Shown here piece by piece: positions 1 through 5,923 of a stretch of 27,654 nt of DNA (position 1 is the first letter of the stretch; every line of letters begins with the position of its first letter). The stretch is from a virus, in the IMG/VR virus record IMGVR_UViG_3300037071_004025, positions 1 through 27,654 of that record; one strand, written 5' to 3'. Under the pieces are notes generated by a model. The model was not told the DNA's origin. It saw nothing but the letters and a program-made list of their open reading frames with translations, and made no database searches. The position numbers were made by a program, and so were the translations under genes.

Positions 1-2
1 AA

Positions 3-263
3 TCACTCCCACGGTGCAACCTGCCAATCGCCGTCGATCCTGCGGACGGCGTAGCCGGCGGCCTCGAGGTCCCGGAGGGCGCCGAGGAGTGCCTGCGGGG
101 TGTAGCCGAGGGCGCGGGCGAGGTCCCGCTCGTCGGACAGGGGATTAGTGGTCTCGGCGTGGAGGAGGACCAGGAGGCGGAAGGCGAACGGGCCGATGCG
201 CTGGTCGTGGAGGGCTGCGTCGGGGACGGCGGTGACGGGGAGGGGTGTCCGGGTGACGGTCAC
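3..263 (-). CDS. Small winged-helix-like protein
   Basis: An 86-residue protein starting at GTG 263. Residues 20-80 read as helix, helix, then a short beta wing: a GPFAFRLLVLLHAE helix, an ERDLARALGYTPQALLGAL helix-turn-helix-like part, and AGYAVRRIDGDWQV as the wing. This resembles the winged-helix domains of phage replication or regulatory proteins, so DNA binding is inferred. The GTG follows directly after the stop (TAG, 266-264) of a 16-codon ORF that carries the ribosome binding site; the gene has no good site of its own, so translation is probably coupled. It lies after the early operons. Its target and exact role are unknown. Confidence 0.7.
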   Translation of the reverse strand: MTVTRTPLPVTAVPDAALHDQRIGPFAFRLLVLLHAETTNPLSDERDLARALGYTPQALLGALRDLEAAGYAVRRIDGDWQVAPWE

Positions 264-314
264 CTAGATCACCCGGCCGTGTGATGCCGCGGTGTCGGTG
301 GTGCTCGATAGCAT
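264..314 (-). CDS. 16-residue leader ORF coupled to the winged-helix gene
   Basis: A short ORF (MLSSTTDTAASHGRVI) starts at ATG 314, four bases after GAAGGAG, the core of the ribosome binding module used ahead of other early genes here. Its TAG stop abuts the GTG of the next gene. It may be a leader peptide that delivers ribosomes to the downstream start, or a small protein. The short spacing between the site and the ATG is a weakness; the ribosome might instead initiate elsewhere. Confidence 0.4.
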   Translation of the reverse strand: MLSSTTDTAASHGRVI

Positions 315-342
315 GAGGCTCCTTCGTGAGGGAGGGCCACCT

Positions 343-385
343 GCCCCCCGGGTAGCCGTTAGCAGCGGCGATGACCCCGGGGGGC
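343..385 (-). terminator. Hairpin after the 411-1154 gene
   Basis: Perfect 10-bp inverted repeat GCCCCCCGGG (343-352) and CCCGGGGGGC (376-385), with a 23-base loop that can itself pair in part. It lies 26 bases past the stop of the upstream minus-strand gene. No U-tract follows, as is common for terminators of high-GC actinobacteria. A pause or RNA-stability element is possible. Confidence 0.45.
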
Positions 386-410
386 GGTTGCGTTTCGTGG
401 GGGGTTGACG

Positions 411-1154
411 TTACCGGCGGCGGTCCTTCGGCTCCTCGACGTCAACCGAGACGGTCTCCCGGTAGGTCTGTCCACCCCGGACGCGGCACTGTCCGAGGAC
501 GGCGGCGCGCTGGTCGTCCCCTGCCGCGGCCACCTTCCGGCGGAGCGCATCGACGGCGGTGGCCTTGAGCTTCGGGGAGGACAGGAGCCCGGCGAACCGG
601 GTGAGGGCGTCGGCGGCGATCTCCCGCGCCCACTCGCGGAGGACGGGCGTGAGCGCCTCGAGGTGCGCCACCCCCTCGGGGAGGGGCTGCCCCTCCTCCG
701 CAAGCTCGGCCAGGACCCCGAGGAGGGATGCCATGTCCCAGGTGTCCGCCCCGCTCGCGAACACGGGCTTGATGACGTACTCGTAGTCGCCGGCCGGCAC
801 GACCAGGCGACCCATCGGCACCCCGTCCTGCTCCCCTACGGCGGCGGACAGCTCCTCCGCGATCTCCTGCGCTGCCACCTTCGCGGCGTCGGAGTAGGCG
901 GTCGCGGTGCGGGTGAGGACGTCCTGCGCGTGCACCAGGCGACGGATGAGGTCGAACGTGTCCTCGGCGGCGACGACGCGGCCGCGCTCCTCCCGGAGGA
1001 CGGCGGCGGCGGCGCGGATGCCGGCCTCGAGCCCGGCCCGGAGCGCGGGCAGGTCCTCCTCGAGCATCTCGACGGACATGCCGCGGGTGAGGGCAAGCTC
1101 GGCCCCCCGCTCCTCGACGTTCTCGGTGCTGGTCTGCTGCTCGGTGCTGGTCAT
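411..1154 (-). CDS. Unknown early protein, 247 aa
   Basis: I do not recognise this 247-residue protein. It opens with a Thr/Ser/Glu-rich stretch, is mostly predicted helix (many Ala, Glu and Arg from residue 20 to 115), has a short strand-like centre (GRLVVPAGDYEYVIKPVF) and ends in a basic, Asp-containing tail. The ATG at 1154 follows ACCGAAGGAGCCGCACAGA, almost the same leader as SSB, which fixes the start. It is the second gene of an operon with the 104-residue Cys-rich protein, 46 bases upstream. No membrane segment or signal peptide is visible. The early location suggests a DNA-metabolism or host-takeover role, but that is only context. Confidence 0.75.
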   Translation of the reverse strand: MTSTEQQTSTENVEERGAELALTRGMSVEMLEEDLPALRAGLEAGIRAAAAVLREERGRVVAAEDTFDLIRRLVHAQDVLTRTATAYSDAAKVAAQEIAEELSAAVGEQDGVPMGRLVVPAGDYEYVIKPVFASGADTWDMASLLGVLAELAEEGQPLPEGVAHLEALTPVLREWAREIAADALTRFAGLLSSPKLKATAVDALRRKVAAAGDDQRAAVLGQCRVRGGQTYRETVSVDVEEPKDRRR

Positions 1155-1200
1155 TCTGTGCGGCTCCTTCGGTGGGTGTTTCGTGGTGTGACGGAACGGG

Positions 1201-1515
1201 TCAGGGCTCGACGTGCGGGCACTGCTCCGCGATCGTGGCCTCGACGTCGCCGCGGGCGGCGGTGGCCTGTCGGGCGAGGTTGAGGGCGTAGGCGTGCGAG
1301 TTCGCGGCACGGCGGGCGCGGAGGACCCGCATGCGGGCGTGCTCGTCGGCCTGCTGCGCGGCGTAGCGGGAGATCTCGAGGATCGCCCCGGGGCAGGTGC
1401 TGTCCTGCCCGGGGGGCCGGCCGTTGCACCCGTAGTGCGTGCAGGACTCGCCGGCCTCGGGATTGCAGGAGCACCCGGATCGACAGGTCGGACAGGGCGG
1501 GTTCGGGTCGGTCAT
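1201..1515 (-). CDS. Small Cys-rich, probable zinc-binding protein
   Basis: A 104-residue protein whose N-terminal 40 residues hold seven cysteines (CPTC at 9-12, then CSC, C, C and C with one His), a pattern expected of a metal-binding knuckle. The rest is helical (ISRYAAQQADEHARMRVL). ATG 1515 was chosen because GAGGAG lies eight bases upstream. A promoter-like element sits at 1563-1579, giving a predicted leader of about 41 bases, so unlike the cassette genes this mRNA is not leaderless. It is the first gene of its operon. The function is unknown; nucleic-acid or protein binding is a guess from the cysteines. Confidence 0.7.
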   Translation of the reverse strand: MTDPNPPCPTCRSGCSCNPEAGESCTHYGCNGRPPGQDSTCPGAILEISRYAAQQADEHARMRVLRARRAANSHAYALNLARQATAARGDVEATIAEQCPHVEP

Positions 1516-1562
1516 CGTGGCGGCTCCTCGAGGGTCGGGGACAGGTAGGTTTCGCTCCCCCG

Positions 1563-1579
1563 ATAATAGACACACCTAA
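1563..1579 (-). promoter_or_regulatory. Promoter with shared 17-bp element, early operon 2
   Basis: On the minus strand this reads TTAGGTGTGTCTATTAT. TATTAT is a good -10 hexamer. The preceding GTGTGTC block is shared with the promoters at 4433, 20420, 21023 and 21814. No -35 consensus is apparent at the usual distance. Confidence 0.7.
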
Positions 1580-1607
1580 TGACATGTCGGCACCCCGGAC
1601 ATGCGAG

Positions 1608-1644
1608 GAGCCCCTCTCCCCGGGGTCACGGGGGAGAGGGGCTC
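1608..1644 (-). terminator. Terminator of the recombination/SSB operon
   Basis: Perfect 14-bp stem GAGCCCCTCTCCCC (1608-1621) and GGGGAGAGGGGCTC (1631-1644) with a nine-base loop, about 60 bases past the SSB stop and about 30 bases before the next promoter. It separates two early transcription units. Confidence 0.75.
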
Positions 1645-1705
1645 ACGGGCGGTGCGCTGTCATCGGGGAAGGGTAGGGCGGACCCGGCGGTCCGTCACCC
1701 TCCGG

Positions 1706-2155
1706 TCAGAACGGAGGACCCCCGCCGGCCGCTGCACCGGCCGGCGTAGACCACGGGTCGTGCGCGGGGTCGTCCACCTGCCCGCCGGCCCGGCTCGCCT
1801 TCGTGATCTTCGCGGTCGCCCACTTGAGGGACGGGCACACGTCGTCGGCGGTGATCTCGAAGGACGTCCGCCGCTGCCCGTCCACCTCGTAGTTCCGCTG
1901 CGCGATGACCCCGGTGACGGACACCCGGGCACCCTTCGTGAGGGACTCCGCGACGTTCTCGGCCTGCTGCCTCCACACGTTGACGCGCCAGAACGATGCC
2001 TCGCCGTCCTTCCACTCCTGCGAGTCGCGGTCGTACTTGCGGGGGTTCGTGGCGATCGTGAAGTTCGCGACGGCGTGCCCGGCGGGGGTGAACCGGAGCT
2101 CGGGGTCTCCGGTGAGGGTCCCGATGACGGTGAGGGTGACGTCTCCCTGTGCCAT
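1706..2155 (-). CDS. ssb: Single-stranded DNA-binding protein
   Basis: A 149-residue SSB. It begins with the family's typical OB-fold start (VTLTVIGTLTGDPELRFTPAG), continues with VANFTIATN, FWRVNVWRQQAENVAESLTKG and VSVTGVIAQRNYE, and has the disordered Gly/Pro/Ala tail ending GGGPPF. That end matches the aromatic tip bacterial SSBs use to bind partner proteins, but lacks the usual acidic residues just before it. It coats ssDNA during phage replication and recombination, fitting its place last in an operon with an annealing protein. ATG 2155 overlaps the preceding stop by one base (TAATG); a strong AGGAG site lies inside the end of the preceding gene. Confidence 0.95.
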   Translation of the reverse strand: MAQGDVTLTVIGTLTGDPELRFTPAGHAVANFTIATNPRKYDRDSQEWKDGEASFWRVNVWRQQAENVAESLTKGARVSVTGVIAQRNYEVDGQRRTSFEITADDVCPSLKWATAKITKASRAGGQVDDPAHDPWSTPAGAAAGGGPPF

Positions 2156-2493
2156 TACTGTGCGGCTCCTTCGGTTGCGGTGAGCCGGGCGATAAGTCGC
2201 TCGGCCCCCTCGATTGTGATGAGCACCCCTGACAATCGGGGTTGCGCGTCGATGCCGAGCGCGACCAGGGCGCGGACGACGGGGGACACCCGCCGCATCG
2301 ACGTCCGGGCGTACTCGGCGCGGCGGGCGTCGGCGGCCTGCCGGTCCGCGGCCCGCTGCCGGGCGTTGTCGTGGGTGCCGCACATCCCGGAGGGGCGGGA
2401 GGCGCGGAACTGGCAGTGCCCCCCGGGGCCGGTGTGCTTGCAGGAGTAGCCGCCGGCCACCCGCTCCTCGTCGGAGATCTCCGCGGCGGTCAT
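2155..2493 (-). CDS. Small Cys/His-containing protein, 112 aa
   Basis: Not recognised by family. The N-terminal third holds CKHTGPGGHCQF and GMCGTHDNARQR, a Cys/His set suited to a zinc site (about residues 18-45). The middle is basic and Ala-rich helix, and the C-terminus reads VLITIEGAERLIARL. ATG 2493 overlaps the stop of the 23-residue peptide upstream (ATGA), and its own stop overlaps the SSB start, so translation is coupled along the operon. It could be a small DNA-binding or recombination accessory protein, from position only. Confidence 0.75.
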   Translation of the reverse strand: MTAAEISDEERVAGGYSCKHTGPGGHCQFRASRPSGMCGTHDNARQRAADRQAADARRAEYARTSMRRVSPVVRALVALGIDAQPRLSGVLITIEGAERLIARLTATEGAAQ

Positions 2494-2561
2494 CCGTGCC
2501 GGCTCCGCATCGCGTACAGGATGACCCCGGAGATCGCGACGGCGAGCGCGAGCCCGGTCAC
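2490..2561 (-). CDS. 23-residue single-pass membrane peptide
   Basis: A very short ORF, GTG 2561 to TGA 2490, encodes MTGLALAVAISGVILYAMRS plus RHG: one hydrophobic helix of about 17 residues with a positively charged C-terminus. It overlaps the upstream stop by GTGA and the downstream start by ATGA, the same four-base overlap style as other genes in this operon, which is the main reason to call it real. No separate ribosome binding site is seen. It might be a membrane micro-protein or merely a translational bridge between its neighbours. Confidence 0.55.
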   Translation of the reverse strand: MTGLALAVAISGVILYAMRSRHG

Positions 2562-3292
2562 TGGAACGCCGACCCGCGAGGACCCGGGCCGGTGCCCCCG
2601 GTGACACCAACCGAACGGGACACGGACTGCAACCCGGTCAACTGCTGCCGGAGGGTGTGCATCCCCTCCCGGGTCGTCCGGACCACCTGCCGAAGGACCA
2701 TCACCCGGGTCCACTCCTCCTGCACCTCGAGGAGCGCCCACGCGAGGCGCATCTTCTCGGAACGGCCCGGTGCCTCGATGAGCTTCCGGGCGTGCGCGAG
2801 TTCGTAGGCGACCTCGGCCTCCCGTAGCTCCTGCTCCTTCCCGGCTTGGAACTTCGCGCCGGAGTTGAGGCGGGCGATGTAGTCAAGGATCTCGTGCTCG
2901 ACGTCCTCGGGGGTGTACGGGCGCTGACCCGGCCCCCACGGGATGTGCCGGAGGACCCCCTGCCCGGAGTCCGGTGCGGCCGGCTCGATCTCCTTCGCCT
3001 GCGCCTCGGGGGTTGGCTCCTCGATGATCTCCGAGCACGTGGTGCAGATCTGTGTGCCGTCCTCGTCCCGGATGCGGTCGGCGGGGGAGTGTGGGCAGGC
3101 GTCCGGGTCATTGACGTGGACGATGCCGGTCTCGGCGTCCTCGACGTCCTGCCGTTCGGTCTCGCCTGCCAGGTCCTCGGCCTCCTGCTCCTCCTCGCAC
3201 CCGTCGCACAGGTCACGGGAGGAGAGGGTCTGCACCTCGTCCCCGCAACGTCCGCAGGTGCGGACGTCGGTGTCCTCCTCGGCCTCGGTCAT
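2558..3292 (-). CDS. Zinc-knuckle plus helical protein beside the annealing protein
   Basis: A 244-residue protein in three parts. A four-Cys knuckle (C13, C16, C29, C32) is followed by an acidic linker. A second Cys/His set has C66, H68, C83 and C86 (CPHS and CTTC). From about residue 125 to 225 comes a charged, probably coiled helical domain (KEQELREAEVAYELAHARKL). Helical proteins of this kind often sit beside ERF/RecT-type recombinases in actinophages; their function is not established. ATG 3292 overlaps the annealing-protein stop (ATGA). The N-terminal knuckles and its partner suggest an accessory role in single-strand annealing or DNA repair, as inference. Confidence 0.75.
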   Translation of the reverse strand: MTEAEEDTDVRTCGRCGDEVQTLSSRDLCDGCEEEQEAEDLAGETERQDVEDAETGIVHVNDPDACPHSPADRIRDEDGTQICTTCSEIIEEPTPEAQAKEIEPAAPDSGQGVLRHIPWGPGQRPYTPEDVEHEILDYIARLNSGAKFQAGKEQELREAEVAYELAHARKLIEAPGRSEKMRLAWALLEVQEEWTRVMVLRQVVRTTREGMHTLRQQLTGLQSVSRSVGVTGGTGPGPRGSAFQ

Positions 3293-4173
3293 CCCTGCTC
3301 ACCCCCTGCGCCGCCGGCCCCGGTGTCGCCGGCCTGCTCCTGCCGCTGGCGCTCCGCGGCCTGCTGCCGGAGGTACGCGAGCCGGCCCCGGAGCCGCTCC
3401 TCGAGGGTGACGGTCTGCCCGTCGATCTCCACGGGCACCTCGAGGATCTGCGCTGCCCGCTGGCGGACGTCCGCGAGGCACGGCTCATCGGGGCATTCGA
3501 GGGCGGCCTGCCAGGCGCGGCCGGCGCGGGTGCGCTGCTCCTCCGAGTAGGTGTCCTCGGGGACGGTGGCGTCCCCGTCGGGGGTGTCCTCGGTGGGGAT
3601 GCAGAACGCCTCGAGCATGGCGGTTTTGTAGGCCATGCTGTGCGCCTTCCCGCTGCTCTTGTCCCCGGAGTCCGCCCCCTCACCCCACGCGGACATGACC
3701 AGGGTGTCGCCGGCCGGCCCGTAGACGGTGAACTCGACGTGCAGGGCGACGGCGTACATCGACCCCCCGGACCGGGTGGTCCGGACGGGGTGGTCGATGC
3801 GCTCGAGGGTGCGGGGCAGGATCACGAGCCCGTGGCGGACCAGGATCGGCTGCAGGCGCTGCTGCACCTGCTCGATGCCGCGGAACCGGTACTTCTGCGG
3901 TCCCTCCTTGATCTCCCCCTCCTTCGCGATCGATCCCACCTCGGACATGGCGCGGGAGAACAGGACCACCACCGAGGTCCGGGGGTCGGGCTCGGCGGGG
4001 ATCTTCTCCTCGGCTGCGTCCGGGTCCTGTCCGTTCTCGGACAGGCGGGCGAGGCTCCGCTCGTTGAGTGCCTCGGCGGCGCGGACCACCTCGGACGGCT
4101 CCTCGGCGGTGCGGGGCCGCCCGCCGGGGGGCAGGGTGATCCCCTGGTCGTCGGCCCGCTTGCGAGGGGTCAC
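3289..4173 (-). CDS. ERF-family single-strand annealing protein
   Basis: A 294-residue ERF-superfamily recombinase. The conserved core spans about residues 66-196: SRAMSEVG, the KYRFRGIEQVQQRLQPIL segment (KYrgId-type motif), RHGLVILP, and the signature GEGADSGDKSSGKAHSMAYK followed by AFCIPTED. Such proteins anneal complementary ssDNA and promote phage recombination, usually with SSB and an exonuclease. The N-terminal 60 residues and the Gln/Gly-rich tail after 265 are low complexity. GTG 4173 overlaps the stop of the ribbon-helix-helix gene (GTGA). There is no spaced ribosome binding site, so expression probably depends on coupling. No exonuclease is seen in the window. Confidence 0.88.
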   Translation of the reverse strand: MTPRKRADDQGITLPPGGRPRTAEEPSEVVRAAEALNERSLARLSENGQDPDAAEEKIPAEPDPRTSVVVLFSRAMSEVGSIAKEGEIKEGPQKYRFRGIEQVQQRLQPILVRHGLVILPRTLERIDHPVRTTRSGGSMYAVALHVEFTVYGPAGDTLVMSAWGEGADSGDKSSGKAHSMAYKTAMLEAFCIPTEDTPDGDATVPEDTYSEEQRTRAGRAWQAALECPDEPCLADVRQRAAQILEVPVEIDGQTVTLEERLRGRLAYLRQQAAERQRQEQAGDTGAGGAGGEQG

Positions 4174-4379
4174 CTCCGGCCCCGGCGGATCGTGACCCGG
4201 CCGTCCGCGTAGGCGGCGACCAACTCGCGGAGGGCGGTCGTGAGGTCCTGCCCCTCCTCGGTGGCCTTCTCGGTGGCGCGGCGCTTGACGTCCTCGTCCA
4301 CGCGCAGCCACAGGCGGGCGGGGTTGTCCATGACCTTCGGTCGGCCGGCTGGCCGCTTCGTGGTGGTGGGTGTTGCCAT
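4170..4379 (-). CDS. Ribbon-helix-helix-type DNA-binding protein
   Basis: A 69-residue basic protein. RLWLRVDEDVKRRATEKA, then EGQDLTTALRELVAAYADGR, reads as a strand followed by two helices, the Arc/CopG ribbon-helix-helix plan, with a basic N-terminal arm (TKRPAGRPK). It is the first gene of the recombination operon, about 47 bases behind a good -10, with AGGAG nine bases before ATG 4379. An early regulator, perhaps of its own promoter, is the natural inference; the shared 17-bp promoter element is a candidate target but nothing shows this directly. Confidence 0.65.
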   Translation of the reverse strand: MATPTTTKRPAGRPKVMDNPARLWLRVDEDVKRRATEKATEEGQDLTTALRELVAAYADGRVTIRRGRR

Positions 4380-4432
4380 GGTGCTCGGCTCCTTCGGTAA
4401 GGCAGGCGGTACTGTGTGCCTGCTATCCCCCC

Positions 4433-4449
4433 ATAATAGACGCACGGAA
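4433..4449 (-). promoter_or_regulatory. Promoter with shared 17-bp element, recombination operon
   Basis: Minus strand TTCCGTGCGTCTATTAT, identical over 17 bases to the copy at 21023-21039. Predicted start of transcription is near 4426, giving a leader of about 47 bases with GAAGGAGCCG before ATG 4379. It lies back to back with the HNH gene promoter. Confidence 0.75.
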
Positions 4450-4455
4450 TAGGAT
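4450..4455 (+). promoter_or_regulatory. Probable -10 of the HNH gene
   Basis: TAGGAT lies exactly six bases before GTG 4462, the same spacing as the leaderless cassette genes, and touches the outer end of the opposing promoter element (4433-4449). No Shine-Dalgarno precedes the GTG. A leaderless HNH mRNA is inferred. Confidence 0.45.
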
Positions 4456-4461
4456 GCGCGA

Positions 4462-4818
4462 GTGCCTGGCATGCGCGAGCTTCGGGCCGCTGCGTTCGAG
4501 CGGGAGCAGGGCCGGTGCTTCGTGACGGGCCGGCCCCTCGACCCGGAGCGGTTCGAGCTCCACCACCGGATGCCCGGCGGCATGGGAGGACGGGGGGGCA
4601 GGGACGTCCTGTCCAACCTCATTGCGCTCCGCCCGGAGGTGCACAACCTCGGCGGGGGCAGCTCGGACACGGTGCACGGGTCGCCCACGTGGTCCCGGCC
4701 CCGGGGGTGGCTGCTGTCCTCGAGCGACGTCCGGTCGCCGGCCTCCCGGCCGCTGCTGCACTGGCACCTCGGGTGGGTGTTCCTCACCGAGGACGGGCAG
4801 ATAGTGCCCGTGACGTAA
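4462..4818 (+). CDS. HNH endonuclease
   Basis: The only plus-strand gene supported here: 118 residues from GTG 4462, or 115 from ATG 4471. The HNH motif is visible as ELHHRMPGG (first histidines), LSNLIALRPEVHN (Asn and the following helix) and a later VHGS. It then has SRPRGWLL and a C-terminal strand (GWVFLTEDGQIV) typical of small phage HNH proteins. It lacks the CxxC pairs of many HNH nucleases (CFVTGRP only). The role could be a homing-type or packaging-associated nuclease. It sits between the lysis end and the early genes, divergent from the recombination operon and convergent with the holin-like gene. Confidence 0.88.
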   Translation: MPGMRELRAAAFEREQGRCFVTGRPLDPERFELHHRMPGGMGGRGGRDVLSNLIALRPEVHNLGGGSSDTVHGSPTWSRPRGWLLSSSDVRSPASRPLLHWHLGWVFLTEDGQIVPVT

Positions 4819-4821
4819 GAC

Positions 4822-4850
4822 GACCCACCCGCTTCCCCGGCGGGTGGGTC
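4822..4850. terminator. Bidirectional terminator between HNH and late genes
   Basis: Perfect 11-bp stem GACCCACCCGC (4822-4832) and GCGGGTGGGTC (4840-4850), loop TTCCCCG. It lies three bases past the HNH stop and 26 bases past the holin-like stop on the other strand, so it can end transcription from both sides. Confidence 0.8.
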
Positions 4851-4876
4851 GATCACGGGGGACGGTAGCGCGTGCT

Positions 4877-5362
4877 CTAGCCCGGTTCGTTGCGGCGCGC
4901 CTGCCGATCCGCTTCGGTCTCGACGTCCTCGGGGTGTGCGTGCGCTGCGTAGCCGGGTGTGCGGAGATCCGGCGGCAGGGGGACCGGGGGGCGGACAGCG
5001 CGCCGCATCCGCGTCTCGGGGAAGGGGTCCGCCTCATAATCGTGGCCCGCGTGCCCGCCAGATCGGCCGGTGAGCGCCTGCGACGGGTCGGCCGGTGGTC
5101 CAGGGTCCGCGGGGGGGAGGACGTCGGGCAGGGGCGGCGACAGGGGGTCGTACTTGAGCCGCATGAGGTAGGAGAACAGGACGGTGAGGGCGGTCTTCGC
5201 GAGGAGGAGCCCGAGGAGCTTCCAATCGACGTCGCTCGAGGAGGAGACCACCTCGTAGCCGACCGCGCCGAGGGCGATGAGGACGTCCACGGCGAGGGAC
5301 TGCAGGAAGGTGCGGAGCGCACGATTCTGCGCGTCCTGCTTCGTGGCCAGGGTGGCGGTCAT
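4877..5362 (-). CDS. Two-TM membrane protein, probable holin
   Basis: A 161-residue protein with two membrane helices, about residues 19-39 (FLQSLAVDVLIALGAVGY) and 49-67 (LLGLLLAKTALTVLFSYLM), then a long Pro- and charge-rich tail to the C-terminus. Small two-TM proteins at the end of the tail/lysis region of actinophages usually act as holins, releasing the endolysin at the end of infection. The endolysin gene lies three genes upstream. GAGGAG sits well placed before ATG 5362. No family signature beyond topology is visible, so holin is by position and shape. Confidence 0.7.
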   Translation of the reverse strand: MTATLATKQDAQNRALRTFLQSLAVDVLIALGAVGYEVVSSSSDVDWKLLGLLLAKTALTVLFSYLMRLKYDPLSPPLPDVLPPADPGPPADPSQALTGRSGGHAGHDYEADPFPETRMRRAVRPPVPLPPDLRTPGYAAHAHPEDVETEADRQARRNEPG

Positions 5363-5371
5363 GGGCGCTCC

Positions 5372-5923
5372 TCAGTAGCGGGTGACGGCGAGGCGGCGGT
5401 AGGTGGCGATCCCATAGGGCGCTCCGGTGGTCGAGGAGTACGACAGGGCGTAGGCGGTCTGCACCCTGTACCAACCCACCTCGAGCCCGGTCACCACATC
5501 GAAGGTGGAGAACGCGCCCAGCTGGTTCATGCCCACCCCGTCGTCCTGCAGAGACGCCGACGCCTCGTAGGAGGGTGCGCGGACGATGGGGGCGGCGGCG
5601 AGGTCCTCCACCCCCGGGTCGAGGACGGGGCCGCGGACCTGAAACCCGGCGAACAGGGAGCATTTGTTCCCGTACACCTCGAACGATGCCCCGACGTCCA
5701 CCCGGAACCGTCCCCCCACCGAGAACAGGTCCACATTGGGGCCGGCCGTGGTGTTCCATCCGACCCCGCCCACGGTGGAGGCGGTGCCGGTGAGTGTGAC
5801 CGCCCCGGGGGTGGTCGCCGCTTCCGAGGTGCCCCCGACAGCTGCGGCCGCGACGAGTGACCGGACGGTCCCCTCGAGGTCCGCGATGCGCTGCTCGAGG
5901 GTGTCGGCCAGGATCTGCGCCAC
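5372..5923 (-). CDS. Minor tail protein with N-terminal coiled coil
   Basis: A 183-residue protein. Residues 3-27 (ILADTLEQRIADLEGTVRSL) form a short heptad-rich helix, followed by a Gly/Thr/Ser-rich beta-structured body (VDLFSVGGRFRVDVGASFEV and similar alternating strands). The coiled-coil plus beta body suggests a trimeric tail-tip or fibre component. GTG 5923 overlaps the preceding stop by one base (TAGTG), so it is co-translated with the upstream tail gene. Adsorption or decoration of the tail tip is inferred from place and composition. Confidence 0.65.
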   Translation of the reverse strand: MAQILADTLEQRIADLEGTVRSLVAAAAVGGTSEAATTPGAVTLTGTASTVGGVGWNTTAGPNVDLFSVGGRFRVDVGASFEVYGNKCSLFAGFQVRGPVLDPGVEDLAAAPIVRAPSYEASASLQDDGVGMNQLGAFSTFDVVTGLEVGWYRVQTAYALSYSSTTGAPYGIATYRRLAVTRY

